64,000 bases of DNA from Tissierellales bacterium (GCA_028280805.1 JANQLB010000084.1:177910-241909); one strand, 5' to 3'. Positions 1-11,608 are shown, counted from the first letter of the stretch. Program-made: numbers and translations. The notes: generated by a model not told the origin, from the letters alone.

Positions 1-120
1 ATAGGAATAGCCATTAATATTCTTGATATTAAAAATATTAAAGTAGCAAACATGATTCCGGCAATCTTTATTCCTTTAATATATTATATGCTGACTATTT
101 TTTATAATTTAATTACTTAA
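1..120 (+). CDS. C-terminal end of an integral membrane protein (partial)
   Basis: Frame 1 is open from the window edge to a TAA at 118-120 and gives 39 residues. The last stretch (IPAIFIPLIYYMLTIFYNL) is a hydrophobic helix, so this is the final membrane segment of a protein whose start lies outside the window. A terminator follows within 30 bases. The family cannot be named from this tail. Confidence 0.6.
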   Translation: MGIAINILDIKNIKVANMIPAIFIPLIYYMLTIFYNLIT

Positions 121-147
121 TTAGGTTAGTTTTCATTTAGAATATTT

Positions 148-173
148 GAGCAAGTATGTTTTTGCTCTTTTTT
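148..173 (+). terminator. Rho-independent terminator of the upstream membrane-protein gene
   Basis: GAGCAA (148-153) pairs with TTGCTC (162-167) around an eight-base loop and is followed by a T run. It separates the partial gene at 1-120 from the groESL promoter. Confidence 0.65.
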
Positions 174-289
174 ACTTTGAAATTAGAAATAAATAAAAGA
201 AACTTTAAGATAATTGATGATAATTGAATAAAACATAGCTTAATCAGATATAATTCGTATTAACAACCAAATTCATTTTAAAATAAGAT

Positions 290-318
290 TTGATAAGCTT
301 AAATTGTTTATGTAACAT
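290..318 (+). promoter_or_regulatory. Sigma-A type promoter of groES-groL
   Basis: TTGATA (290-295), a 17-base spacer and TAACAT (313-318). The predicted transcript start near 325 places the CIRCE operator in the first bases of the leader, as usual for HrcA-controlled groE operons. Confidence 0.6.
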
Positions 319-332
319 AGTAAATGTGAATA

Positions 333-359
333 TTAGCACTCGGCATAATTGAGTGCTAA
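333..359 (+). promoter_or_regulatory. CIRCE operator (HrcA binding site)
   Basis: TTAGCACTC (333-341), nine bases, GAGTGCTAA (351-359) is an exact match to the CIRCE consensus. HrcA bound here represses groESL until heat shock occupies the chaperonin. The hrcA gene is not in this window. Confidence 0.97.
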
Positions 360-405
360 TAAAGATAAGTTAAAAATTAAATAAAATATATAAGGAGGTT
401 ATGTT

Positions 406-675
406 ATGACACTTAAACCATTGGGAGACAGAGTTGTTATTAAAAAATTAGAAAAAGAGGATACAACTAAGAGTGGTATAGTTTTACCTAATTCAGCTAA
501 AGAAGAACCTAAAATTGCTGAGGTAATAGCAGTAGGATCAAAGGTTGAAGAAAAAGGAGAACTTAAAGTAGGAGATAAAATAATATTCCCTAAGTTCGCT
601 GGAGACGAAGTTAAGGTTGATGGAGAAGAATATACTATTCTAAAAGCAGATCAAGTTTTAGCTATCGTACAATAG
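406..675 (+). CDS. groES: Co-chaperonin GroES (Hsp10)
   Basis: An 89-residue protein of normal family length. It begins [16 protein letters not shown], the conserved first strand of GroES, has the mobile-loop region around residues 17-35 ([16 protein letters not shown]), and ends in the conserved hydrophobic strand. It caps the GroEL ring with ATP to make the folding chamber in the cytosol. AAGGAGGT lies seven bases before the ATG. It is the first gene of a two-gene operon with groL 54 bases downstream, under the CIRCE operator. Confidence 0.98.
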   Translation: MTLKPLGDRVVIKKLEKEDTTKSGIVLPNSAKEEPKIAEVIAVGSKVEEKGELKVGDKIIFPKFAGDEVKVDGEEYTILKADQVLAIVQ

Positions 676-723
676 ACTAATCAAATATTATCACATAACC
701 TAAAAAATAAATAAAAGGAGTGA

Positions 724-2364
<1,641 letters not shown>

Positions 2365-2376
2365 TATAAAAGAATT

Positions 2377-2415
2377 GAGTAGGAGGTAGATAAAATAATT
2401 ATCTACCTCCTACTC
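2377..2415 (+). repeat. Perfect 17-bp inverted repeat after groL, related to a group IIC intron 3' end
   Basis: 2377-2393 is an exact reverse complement of 2399-2415, with a five-base AATAA loop. By position it could end groESL transcription, but no T run follows. The right half (2385-2418) matches 15281-15314, the last bases of the truncated group II intron, at 32 of 34 positions, including 20 identical bases in a row. Either this is a remnant or copy of an intron domain VI, or both derive from a shared palindromic element. Confidence 0.7.
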
Positions 2416-2425
2416 GATTAAAAAT

Positions 2426-2692
2426 CTATATTAAATTAGAATATTTCTTAACCATATTTTTTATTTCCCTATCACTTGCAAGATTTACTTTATTCCAGCC
2501 TCTTTTTTCAGTTGCATTATACAAAGAAAACTGAATTTGTTGAGTATTTGATAGACAGTCAGAGTATATTTGTCTAAGTTGTGGACATGGAGATTGTATA
2601 ATTGCGTTATTATATGCTACAGTAAGGTGTTTTTCAGAGGTCAACAGATCTATTAAAAGCTCTTTTTCGGTTAGTGATTTATTATGATACAT
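2426..2692 (-). CDS. Small CotF-like spore coat family protein
   Basis: 88 residues, ATG start with AAGGAGG eight bases upstream. The protein is all-helical, with KELLIDLLTSEKHLTVAYNNAI and later LRQIYSDCLSNTQQIQFSLYNATEKRGW, the pattern of the short ferritin-like proteins annotated as CotF-like coat proteins in Clostridia. It is in a minus-strand pair with the gene at 2721-2930, 28 bases upstream. Coat assembly is the likely setting, inferred from family resemblance only. No metal-ligand set can be assigned. Confidence 0.65.
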   Translation of the reverse strand: MYHNKSLTEKELLIDLLTSEKHLTVAYNNAIIQSPCPQLRQIYSDCLSNTQQIQFSLYNATEKRGWNKVNLASDREIKNMVKKYSNLI

Positions 2693-2720
2693 GCAAATTC
2701 CTCCTTAGTAATTACTTAAC

Positions 2721-2930
2721 CTATAGCTTTAAGTAAGATAATATATCGAGATAGTTTTGTTTATGTTTTTCGCCGGCCTCAAAAAAAATATTTTTCAGTT
2801 CACTATCATAAATCTTTTCAGCAAAATTTAAATATTTTTTATACATTAGTGCTTCTTGATTTAGCTGCTCCTCCATTAGTGACATCATTTGAGTATCCAT
2901 TCTAATTTTGCTTTCTTCATTAGTTTTCAT
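2721..2930 (-). CDS. Small helical protein, probable spore-coat associated
   Basis: 69 residues with a GGAGGTAAGG site just before the ATG. It is predicted to be mostly helix (MMSLMEEQLNQEALMYKKYLNFAEKI), with the look of half a ferritin-like four-helix bundle. Its partner downstream, the CotF-like 88-residue protein, has the same style, so the two may act together in the spore coat. A TTGCAA-17-TATAGT promoter lies just upstream. No specific function can be given. Confidence 0.55.
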   Translation of the reverse strand: MKTNEESKIRMDTQMMSLMEEQLNQEALMYKKYLNFAEKIYDSELKNIFFEAGEKHKQNYLDILSYLKL

Positions 2931-2966
2931 TACCTTACCTCCATTTAAATTTTTAATTGTGAAGCA

Positions 2967-2995
2967 ACTATATTTCTAGTATATTACTATTGCAA
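2967..2995 (-). promoter_or_regulatory. Possible promoter of the minus-strand coat-like pair
   Basis: Read on the minus strand: TTGCAA (2995-2990), a 17-base spacer, TATAGT (2972-2967). A sporulation sigma factor would be expected for coat genes, so this sigma-A reading is tentative. Confidence 0.35.
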
Positions 2996-3086
2996 AAATA
3001 TATAGCATGTAAAATATGAAACTACAAACAATAAAATAGTTTAAATGAATATTATTTCCTCTCAATTATAAAAAATGTTAGCTATA

Positions 3087-3095
3087 TGCTATAAT
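3087..3095 (+). promoter_or_regulatory. Extended -10 promoter of the lar operon
   Basis: TGCTATAAT is a perfect -10 hexamer (3090-3095) with an upstream TG. No good -35 is seen at 17 bases. It lies 35 bases before the larE start. Confidence 0.5.
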
Positions 3096-3130
3096 AAATT
3101 AAAAGATATGTGAAATACGAGGAGTGGCAT

Positions 3131-3952
3131 ATGATGGAATTTAAAGAAAAATATAAAAAACTGCAAAATAGCATTAAAAATTTAGAAAAAGCTGTTATTG
3201 CATTTTCAGGAGGTGTGGACAGTACATTATTAGCTAAAGTCTGTTATAATATATTAGGAGAAAATGCTTTAGCTGTTACGGCTATAGCTCCTGTTCATTC
3301 TAAAAGAGAAATTGAAGATGCCATAAAGCTTACAGATGCAATAGGCATAAGACATAAAACTATAAAATTTGATATGTCCGATATTGAAGACTTTAAGTAC
3401 AATCCTTGGGATAGATGTTATATCTGTAAAAGAAAAATATTTTCTAAAATTAAAGAAATTGCTCATGAAAACGGCATTTCCAATGTTATAGATGGCTCAA
3501 ATGCTGATGATGTTATGGATTATAGACCGGGTTTAAAAGCACTCAAAGAGCTTAGTGTTAAGAGTCCCTTAAAGGATGCACATATGACTAAGTCAGATAT
3601 ACGACAGTTATCAAAGGACTTAGGATTATGGACATGGAATAAACCGGCTTTAGCATGTCTGGCCACCAGAATACCTTATGGGGAAGAGATAACTGAAGGA
3701 AAGTTAAAAATTATAGAAGATTCTGAAAGCTATCTTGAAAGTATTGGTTTTAAACAATTTAGACTTAGATACCATGGAAATTTGGCAAGGATAGAAGTTG
3801 CCCCAGACGAAAGAACTAAGTTTTTTGATTTAGAATTAATGGATAAAATATCAAATGAGCTTAAGAAAATAGGATTTACTTATGTAACCATTGAGTTAAG
3901 CGGATACAGAACAGGAAGTATGAACAAACAAAAAAGACAACTGGGAGGATAA
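3131..3952 (+). CDS. larE: LarE, ATP-dependent sulfur insertase of the nickel-pincer nucleotide pathway
   Basis: An adenylating PP-loop enzyme that puts sulfur into the carboxylated pyridinium mononucleotide made by LarB. It has SGGVDST (residues 33-39 counted from an upstream in-frame GTG at 3110), then CYIC (Cys103 and Cys106) and Cys183 in the conserved ACLATRIPYG segment. The Lactobacillus enzyme sacrifices one cysteine. A three-cysteine set like this one is known from LarE types that hold an iron-sulfur cluster and can work catalytically, so that type is inferred here. The ATG at 3131 (or 3134) is chosen because GAGGAG sits 6-9 bases before it. larB starts four bases after the stop. Confidence 0.9.
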   Translation: MMEFKEKYKKLQNSIKNLEKAVIAFSGGVDSTLLAKVCYNILGENALAVTAIAPVHSKREIEDAIKLTDAIGIRHKTIKFDMSDIEDFKYNPWDRCYICKRKIFSKIKEIAHENGISNVIDGSNADDVMDYRPGLKALKELSVKSPLKDAHMTKSDIRQLSKDLGLWTWNKPALACLATRIPYGEEITEGKLKIIEDSESYLESIGFKQFRLRYHGNLARIEVAPDERTKFFDLELMDKISNELKKIGFTYVTIELSGYRTGSMNKQKRQLGG

Positions 3953-3955
3953 AGG

Positions 3956-4729
3956 ATGGAAAAAAAGTATATTGAAGAATTATTACAAAATGTAAAAAAT
4001 GGCACTATGGATGTTGAAGATGTTATGTCGAAATTAAAGGATTTACCTTTTGAGGACTTAGGTTTTGCTAAAGTAGACCACCATAGAGGTATAAGGAACG
4101 GTTATCCAGAGGTAATATATTGTGAAGATAAAACTAATGAGCATATAAGAGGAATAGTTGAAAAAATGCTTGCAAAGGGGAGTAACGTATTAGGTACTAG
4201 AGCTAAGATAGAAGTTTATGAAGCTATCAAAGATTTATCAGATAATGTTGAGTATTTTGAAGGACCTAGACTAATAGTTATTAAACAAAAAGAACCTTCA
4301 AAAACTATTAATAAAATTCTGGTAGTTACAGGAGGCACATCAGACATTGCTGTATCAGAAGAAGCAGCTATAACGGCTGAGATTTTAGGTAATACTGTTG
4401 AAAGACTTTATGATGTTGGAGTAGCAGGAATACATAGATTATTATCTAATAGAAAAAAGCTGGACGAAGCTAGTGTAATTATTGTCGTAGCAGGAATGGA
4501 AGGAGCATTGGCAAGTGTTGTAGGCGGTTTGGTAGATAAGCCGGTTATAGCTGTTCCAACCAGTGTAGGATATGGAACGAATTTTGGAGGATTATCAGCT
4601 TTACTTACAATGTTAAATAGTTGCTCTAGCGGAGTAGGAGTGGTAAATATTGATAATGGATTTGGAGCAGCATATCTAGCAAGTATTATTAATGGACAAA
4701 TAGAAAAAGCTTTAAAAAGTAATATATAA
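3956..4729 (+). CDS. larB: LarB, NaAD carboxylase/hydrolase
   Basis: 257 residues. The C-terminal half (about 120-250) is the PurE-like fold, with VVTGGTSDIAVSEEA and GYGTNFGG. Cys223 in NSCSSG aligns with the LarB cysteine that attacks the nicotinic ring. LarB carboxylates nicotinic acid adenine dinucleotide and hydrolyses it to the dicarboxylated mononucleotide, the first step to the nickel-pincer cofactor of lactate racemase and related LarA enzymes. It is translated from a GGGAGG site inside the larE end, so the two are coupled. No larA is visible in this window. Confidence 0.93.
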   Translation: MEKKYIEELLQNVKNGTMDVEDVMSKLKDLPFEDLGFAKVDHHRGIRNGYPEVIYCEDKTNEHIRGIVEKMLAKGSNVLGTRAKIEVYEAIKDLSDNVEYFEGPRLIVIKQKEPSKTINKILVVTGGTSDIAVSEEAAITAEILGNTVERLYDVGVAGIHRLLSNRKKLDEASVIIVVAGMEGALASVVGGLVDKPVIAVPTSVGYGTNFGGLSALLTMLNSCSSGVGVVNIDNGFGAAYLASIINGQIEKALKSNI

Positions 4730-4765
4730 AAAAGGTTAACATAAATCTGTAATGGAGGCATTAAA

Positions 4766-5985
4766 ATGGAAAAAAGAATACTATATTTTGATTGTCTTTC
4801 TGGTATAAGTGGAGATATGACTATAGCAGCTTTGTTGGACCTCGGAATAAATCAGGATGAATTTTTACAAGAATTAAAGAAGATAAATATTGATGGATAT
4901 AAGATTGAAGTTAAAAAAAGTCAAAAAAATGGCATTTCGGGTATTGACTTTAAAGTAATTTTAGACAGCCACGATGATATTCATGAACATAACCATTCTC
5001 ACCAACATCACCATAGTCATGGACATTCTCATATACACAGAAACTTGCATGACGTAGAGCATATAATAGACAACAGCAAACTTAATAACAAGGTTAAGGA
5101 AATGAGTAAAACTATATTCGGATATGTAGCAGCTTCAGAAGCAAAGATACACGATAAGCCTATCGAAGAAGTACATTTCCATGAAGTGGGAGCTGTAGAT
5201 TCTATTATAGATATAATTGGTACTGCCATTTGCATTGACAAGCTAAATGTGGATGAGATATATTCTTCATATTTGCATTTAGGAACGGGATTTGTAAATT
5301 GTGCACATGGAAGAATACCTGTACCTGCACCTGCTACATTGGATATTTTAAAAGGTATACCTATTTACTCTACAGGAGTCAGAAGCGAGCTGGTTACACC
5401 AACTGGTGCTGCTATTATAAGAGCACTAGCAAAAGATTTTGTTCCAATACCAGAGATGTTAGTTGAGCAAATAGGATATGGATTAGGTAAAAAAGATTTA
5501 GAGATTACTAACGTATTAAGGGTTCTTGTAGGTAAAAAAAAACTAAAGAAAATCTAATTATTATAGAAACAAATATTGATGATATGAATCCTGAAATATA
5601 CTCGTATCTAGCTCCTAAGCTTTTTGATAACGGAGCTTTGGACGTTTTTCTAACAAACATCATTATGAAGAAAAGCAGACCGGGAGTAAAAATTAGTGTA
5701 TTGTGTAAAGAAGAAGAAGCAAGTGTATTTGAGGAAATTTTATTTAATGAAACTACAACTCTTGGAGTTAGAAGATATAAAGTAGAGAGAGAAAGCTTAG
5801 AAAGAGAATATGTACCAATGGAAACAAAGTTTGGAGTTGTTACCATTAAAAAAGCTGCAAGAAGCGGTAAAATTTTAAAATATGCTCCAGAGTATGAGGA
5901 GTGTAGAAAAATTGCACAAAGATATAATTTACCCCTTAGAGATGTTTATCAAGAAATATTCCTAGCAATTAATAAAAATTTGTAA
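4766..5985 (+). CDS. larC: LarC, CTP-dependent nickel insertase, read through a -1 frameshift
   Basis: Two overlapping-frame parts. Codons from 4766 give a 263-residue LarC1 that stops at 5557. A -1 slip on the nine A at 5534-5542 continues in frame as TKENLIIIETNIDDMNPEI into LarC2, ending at 5985, for a product of about 405 residues, normal for LarC. The join falls exactly where the family runs on, and LarC2 has no ribosome site of its own. In Lactobacillus plantarum the same gene is split and joined by programmed frameshifting. A His-rich loop (about residues 72-92, many HxH pairs) is typical of nickel handling. LarC cyclometallates the bis-thiocarboxylate ligand with nickel. It is the third gene of larEBC. 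Confidence 0.88.
5534..5543 (+). promoter_or_regulatory. Programmed -1 frameshift site in larC
   Basis: Zero-frame reading GGT AAA AAA AAA CTA runs to a TAA at 5555-5557. Slipping back one base gives ACT AAA GAA and opens the LarC2 frame. A run of nine A followed by C is a strong slippery sequence. I see no obvious downstream stem-loop or pseudoknot. Confidence 0.7.
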
Positions 5986-5991
5986 AAAATG

Positions 5992-6020
5992 TTGACAATC
6001 ATAAAATCTTTTGTTAGTCT
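5992..6020 (+). promoter_or_regulatory. Promoter of guaB-guaA
   Basis: TTGACA (5992-5997), 17 bases, TAGTCT (6015-6020). It begins seven bases after the larC stop and about 30 bases before the guanine aptamer. Confidence 0.6.
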
Positions 6021-6051
6021 AGTACAAATCATTTAAAAAACATAGTAATAA

Positions 6052-6120
6052 GCTCATATATCTCTCGGAATATGGTCGGGAAGTATCTACCAGACAACCG
6101 TAAAATGTCTGACTATGAGT
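6052..6120 (+). ncRNA. Guanine-type purine riboswitch controlling guaBA
   Basis: P1 is CTCATA (6053-6058) with TATGAG (6114-6119). The two loops and junction carry the conserved TCTACC and CCGTAAA-type elements. The junction base before the closing stem is C (GACTATGAG), which sets guanine rather than adenine specificity. It precedes guaB by about 260 bases, and a terminator lies at 6272-6309, so guanine binding should switch GMP synthesis off. Confidence 0.95.
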
Positions 6121-6271
6121 GGGATTTATTATATCTTTTTATCCGATAGTTTACAATTTTAATACTCCCGATTTTAAAGCCATGAGTAAAGAATTGTATA
6201 GTATCCGGATAATACGACTATACGTTCAGATAAAGTTAAAACTTGACCTGAACTTAAGTCTTAATTTATAT

Positions 6272-6309
6272 ACACACAGATTCCACTTAGCATATCTGTG
6301 TGTTTTTTT
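6272..6309 (+). terminator. Riboswitch-controlled terminator before guaB
   Basis: ACACACAGAT (6272-6281) pairs with ATCTGTGTGT (6294-6303) and is followed by seven T. About 150 bases separate it from the aptamer, which is long for this class. The linker contains further partly palindromic segments (around TATCCGGATA at 6210). Confidence 0.85.
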
Positions 6310-6349
6310 ATCATATAACAGGATTAATATATTAATATTATCATGGTAG

Positions 6350-7831
<1,482 letters not shown>

Positions 7832-7846
7832 AAGCGGAGGATTATA

Positions 7847-9379
7847 ATGAAAAACAACATGATCTTAATAATGGATTTTGGAGGTCAATACAGTCAATTA
7901 ATTGCCAGAAGAGTAAGAGAAGCTAATGTATATTGTGAAATAGTTCCTTATAACTATTCTATAGAGAAAATAAAACAAAAAAATCCAAGCGGAATTATTT
8001 TCTCAGGAGGACCATCCAGTGTATATGAAGAAGATGCTCCTAAATGTCATGAGCAAGTATTTCATCTAGATATACCTATATTAGGAATATGCTATGGCGG
8101 ACAGCTTATGGCTCAAGTTTTTGGCGGTAAAGTTAATAGAGCAAAATCCAGAGAATATGGTAAAGTAGATTTAGTCATTCAGAACAGAGAAGAAATATTT
8201 AAAGACATTAAAGGAAATATCAAGTGTTGGATGAGTCATACAGATTTCATAGAGCAGACTCCGAAGGATTTTGTAGTTACTGCTCAAACACAGTCTTGCC
8301 CGGTAGCTGCTATGAAAAATGAAGAAAAAAAGCTATATGCTGTGCAGTTTCATCCTGAAGTTGAGCATACAGAGATGGGCAATGAAATTATTAATAACTT
8401 TATTTATGAGGTTTGTAAAGCTGAACCGGATTGGGATATGGGTAATTTTGCTGATGAAACAATTGAAAATATAAAAAAATCTATTGGAGATAAGAAAGCC
8501 TTATGTGCTTTATCAGGTGGAGTCGATTCATCTGTTGCAGCCGTACTTGTTCATAAAGCTATTGGCAAAAATCTTACCTGTGTTTTTGTAGACCATGGTC
8601 TTTTAAGAAAGAATGAAGGAGATCAGGTAGAAGAAATATTTAGAGATAAATTTGATATGAATTTAATTAGAGTAAATGCTAAAGATAGATTCTTAAATAA
8701 GCTTAAAGGGATTACTGATCCTGAAGAAAAAAGAAAAATAATTGGAGAAGAATTTATAAGAGTATTTGAAGAAGAAAAGGTAAAGCTTGGTGAAATAGAT
8801 TATCTCGTTCAAGGTACAATTTATCCGGATGTAATAGAAAGCGGTACTGACAAAGCTTCTGTTATAAAAAGTCACCATAACGTAGGTGGGTTGCCGGAAG
8901 ACGTTGACTTTGAGTTAATAGAACCTCTAAGACCTTTATTTAAAGATGAGGTTAGAAAAGTAGGAAGAGAGTTAAATATTTCAGCCGAAATTGTAGAGAG
9001 ACAGCCTTTCCCGGGACCGGGATTAGCAATTAGAGTTCTTGGAGAGATAACAGAAGAAAAGCTGGAAATAGTTAAAGAAGCTGATTGGATATTTAGACAG
9101 GAAATAAAGAATTCAGGACTTGATAATCAGATATGGCAGTACTTTGCAGCTCTTCCAAACATAAAAAGCGTTGGTGTAATGGGAGATGAAAGAACTTATA
9201 CACATACAATAGCACTAAGAGCAGTAACAAGTTCTGATGGAATGACATCAGATTGGGCGAGAATACCATTTGATGTCTTAGAAAAAATATCAACTAAAAT
9301 AGTTAATAACGTTGAAGGTGTAAACAGAGTAGTATATGACATTACTTCAAAGCCTCCTGCTACTATAGAATTGGAGTAA
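7847..9379 (+). CDS. guaA: GMP synthase, glutamine-hydrolysing
   Basis: 510 residues converting XMP to GMP. The N-terminal class I glutamine amidotransferase has Cys82 in GICYGG and His169/Glu171. The ATP-pyrophosphatase domain has SGGVDSS (223-229), and a C-terminal dimerisation domain ends KPPATIELE. Most GuaA proteins end in TIEWE. Here the codons for the last residues are GAATTGGAGTAA, while a GAGTGGGAGTAA (EWE-stop) lies 6.5 kb downstream at 15879-15890. This suggests that integration at guaA replaced its last codons without harming the enzyme. Confidence 0.97.
   Translation: MKNNMILIMDFGGQYSQLIARRVREANVYCEIVPYNYSIEKIKQKNPSGIIFSGGPSSVYEEDAPKCHEQVFHLDIPILGICYGGQLMAQVFGGKVNRAKSREYGKVDLVIQNREEIFKDIKGNIKCWMSHTDFIEQTPKDFVVTAQTQSCPVAAMKNEEKKLYAVQFHPEVEHTEMGNEIINNFIYEVCKAEPDWDMGNFADETIENIKKSIGDKKALCALSGGVDSSVAAVLVHKAIGKNLTCVFVDHGLLRKNEGDQVEEIFRDKFDMNLIRVNAKDRFLNKLKGITDPEEKRKIIGEEFIRVFEEEKVKLGEIDYLVQGTIYPDVIESGTDKASVIKSHHNVGGLPEDVDFELIEPLRPLFKDEVRKVGRELNISAEIVERQPFPGPGLAIRVLGEITEEKLEIVKEADWIFRQEIKNSGLDNQIWQYFAALPNIKSVGVMGDERTYTHTIALRAVTSSDGMTSDWARIPFDVLEKISTKIVNNVEGVNRVVYDITSKPPATIELE
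9368..9379 (+). mobile_element. Left attachment-like site at the guaA 3' end
   Basis: GAATTGGAGTAA agrees with GAGTGGGAGTAA at 15879-15890 at 10 of 12 bases. The 3' end of guaA is a well known integration hot spot for genomic islands and conjugative elements. The boundary is inferred, since no integrase remains. Confidence 0.55.
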
Positions 9380-9445
9380 AGATTCCGAACTCTGAAACCA
9401 TTGATTTTACTGGGTTTTTGAGGTGTTCAAAGTGCTTTTGATTCC

Positions 9446-9464
9446 ATTTTGACTTCATTTTAAA
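9446..9464 (+). repeat. Direct repeat near the left end of the island
   Basis: ATTTTGACTTCATTTTAAA differs by one base from 15765-15783 near the right end and has the same orientation. Such repeats next to attachment sites are often arm sites for tyrosine integrases. Confidence 0.5.
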
Positions 9465-9504
9465 ATGATAATAGTGATACGAAACAAAATAAGTGATTAA
9501 ATTA

Positions 9505-9532
9505 AGGGAATCTCATATGAGGTTCCCTTTTT
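9505..9532 (+). terminator. Terminator between guaA and the minus-strand HEPN remnant
   Basis: AGGGAATCTC (9505-9514) pairs with GAGGTTCCCT (9519-9528) with one G-T pair, ATAT loop, then a T run. It now ends the guaBA transcript, and it may also end the opposing pseudogene. Confidence 0.75.
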
Positions 9533-9548
9533 AGATATCACTAGAAAA

Positions 9549-10246
9549 TTAAAACTGAAGCTCTCTTATTTGCTTTAATACAGATTGGATGTTTTCAGAA
9601 TTATATCCATATTTCGATGTCGATATTCCAATCAAGGAATAGATAAAATCATATATAACTTCTTCGTTAGCAATATCGTGAATGTTGAACTCAATTAATT
9701 CTCCATAGCAATTGAGTTTCTCAACTTATTCATTCGGGTTGTTAGTGAGTCAATTTTTTTCTTACTTACTTCACCGTATTCATATTTGATGAAAGGTTTA
9801 ATGACATTAAAATGTTCTTTGATAGAATGATCTAATTGTTGCTTAAGACTATCCTTAAGGTTTTCTATTAAATTCACAAAATCCTGTATATCTTTTTTAC
9901 TCTTTTTACCACTTTGCTTTTCTACTAGTTCCTTGAGTGTTTTGATAACTAATTCCTTGGACTCATAATATCTATCAGATCTTACTTTTTCATCATTAAA
10001 GTAGATTCCAAATTCGCCTTCAAATGCTGAAAAAGCATTGATAATTCTTGAAATACCATAAGTGTTTCTATCTTCATATTTACTAATATGCCTAATGCTT
10101 AAATTAGAATCTGAAATAGCTTGTGACATTGCTCCAAGTGAATTTTTTAATCTATTAATTCGTATGGCATGATCTCTATCTTCAAATTCTATCTTTTTAC
10201 GATCAATACCAATTACGAATGGTGGTAATATAGGCTCTGTAAAATC
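9549..10246 (-). pseudogene. C-terminal part of a HEPN-domain protein (ApeA-like), frameshifted in the catalytic motif
   Basis: On the minus strand the frame is open from 10246, reading EPILPPFVIGIDRKKIEFED and later NRLKNSLGAMSQAISD. It stops at 9695 after LRNSIAMEN. Adding one base between 9706 and 9707 restores LRNSIAHGELIEF and continues to a TAA at 9549-9551. RNSIAH is the R-x4-H motif of HEPN ribonucleases, so the one-base deletion falls in the catalytic site. The N-terminal half is missing, cut near 10247 by the junction with conjugation-gene DNA. The layout resembles ApeA-type antiphage proteins, but that family name is tentative. The HEPN reading is firmer. Confidence 0.6.
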
Positions 10247-10250
10247 CTAT

Positions 10251-10418
10251 TTTGGAGATGTAAATACGCTTGATATGTTTATAAATTATTTTGCCACTCA
10301 AAAAGGAACTTCTAGAGATGGTCTAGTTGAAAACATAAGTTTTACTATTGAAGGTGATAGAAAATTCTATCCCACAGAAGAAATCCTGCCGATTAAAGTT
10401 GACGGTATCGGTTATTAG
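10251..10418 (+). pseudogene. Unassigned gene fragment
   Basis: An open stretch FGDVNTLDMFINYFATQ...FYPTEEILPIKVDGIGY ends at a TAG (10416-10418). It has protein-like composition but neither start nor upstream part, and it abuts the HEPN remnant on the other strand. I do not recognise the family. It runs straight into the CD1108-like pseudogene in a different frame, so it may be another piece of a conjugative element joined by deletion. Confidence 0.35.
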
Positions 10419-11450
10419 CGTGTTGAATGAAATGAAAGAAGATTTTAGATATAGCATTCAGAAGGAGCAATCGGATTCTTCTGCTGATACCATTAAAACT
10501 ATAGTGATGGGAAGCGAAGACGGATTACTCATTGATAATTCGGAAGATGTATTGATTGCTTTTGCTGTGAAATACAATGGGACAAAGGATGATGCTTAGC
10601 AAATTGCTGTATTATCTGATAAGCAAGGGGAAAAGCTTAAAAAGGTCTACTGGGATATGAATGTGATTAACACGACTTATGAAACTTCATCAAAAGAAGT
10701 CGAAGTCACCACAACCAATGGTAAGGGAGAGCAAGTTACAGAGACTAAAACAGTTACGACAACCACTTTATGACCATTGACATTTTAACAGCTGAGGATA
10801 TCGGTGAAATATATGGATTTGATGATGTTCAGAACCGGATGATTGCTGAAATGCGCCAAAGTGGTTATGGTGTATTGATAGCATCAAGTAATGTCAAATC
10901 ATTTTTAACGAGGGAAGAGATAAATGCCATACACAGTTATATACCTGAAGGTGTAACCATTGAAAGTGAAAAAGTCGTTGAAGCAGCAGAAAGCCTAGTC
11001 GGGAAAGTAAATTATTTCTGGGGTGGAAAAAGTCTTGCCATTGGATGAGATGAGCGCTTTGGAAGAGATATGGAAGTCACTTCACCGGGGAGTTCGTCAA
11101 CTGGTACAATACGTCCCTTTGGTCTGGATTGCTCAGGCTTTGTGACGTGGACATTCGTAAATGCAGGATTGCCTGCTGAGTCCATTGAGTCAACTATAGG
11201 TCATGGCACAACAGCTCAGTGGAATCTATCAACAAGTATTCCTGCTAGTACAGCAATGTTAGGTGATCTTGCCTTTCTTGCAACACCAGGAACAAGAAAG
11301 GTTAATCATATCGGTATCGTTGTAGGCAGAAATGATGAAGGACAGATATTGGTTGTCCATTGTTCATCAGGGGCTAATAACGTTTCAATAGCAACAGCAG
11401 AAAGTGTTGATTTTCTATATTACAGAAGACCGGCAGTTTTAATCCATTAA
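10411..11450 (+). pseudogene. CD1108-like NlpC/P60 cell-wall hydrolase of a Tn1549-type element, broken
   Basis: Three pieces make one protein: NEMKEDFRYSIQKE... to a TAG at 10597-10599, then the same frame to about 10770 (KKVYWDMNVINTTYET), then a frame change at the TTTATGACC near 10768, then LTAEDIGEIYGF, a TGA at 11046-11048 in place of the Trp codon in GWDERFG, and the peptidase domain with FGLDCSGFV (catalytic Cys) and NHIGIVVG (catalytic His) to 11450. The order, a coiled N-terminal region followed by a C40 peptidase, matches the mobile-element proteins that open the wall during conjugation. Two stops and one frameshift make it non-functional as a whole. The last third (11070-11450) is still an open peptidase domain. 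Confidence 0.8.
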
Positions 11451-11467
11451 AATCAGGGAGGTTAAGC

Positions 11468-11596
11468 ATGAATCCAGTATTACCAATTATTATGATTGTA
11501 TTATGTGCTATTGCAGGAGCAGTAGCCTTTTTCTTTTTAAAAAGACCTGTTCAAGCAAAGGCAAATCAATTATCGGAAAAGCAAAAAACAGCTTAG
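11468..11596 (+). CDS. Small single-pass membrane protein of the conjugative-element remnant
   Basis: 42 residues, ATG preceded by GGGAGG. The N-terminal membrane helix PIIMIVLCAIAGAVAFFFL is followed by a short charged tail KANQLSEKQKTA. It lies between the hydrolase and VirB4-like fragments, a usual place for tiny membrane proteins in conjugation modules. It is intact, but probably no longer useful. Confidence 0.55.
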   Translation: MNPVLPIIMIVLCAIAGAVAFFFLKRPVQAKANQLSEKQKTA

Positions 11597-11608
11597 GAAT
11601 TTGTCAAT

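Noticed and set aside
5534..5542. larC as a pseudogene or sequencing error
   Set aside because: Not excluded, but both halves are fully conserved and the split at a slippery A run matches the programmed frameshift known in Lactobacillus, so it is listed as one gene.
6119..6349. Open frame of 76 codons in the guaB leader
   Set aside because: It starts in the guanine aptamer and crosses the riboswitch terminator, with no ribosome site and low-complexity composition. The RNA elements explain the sequence.
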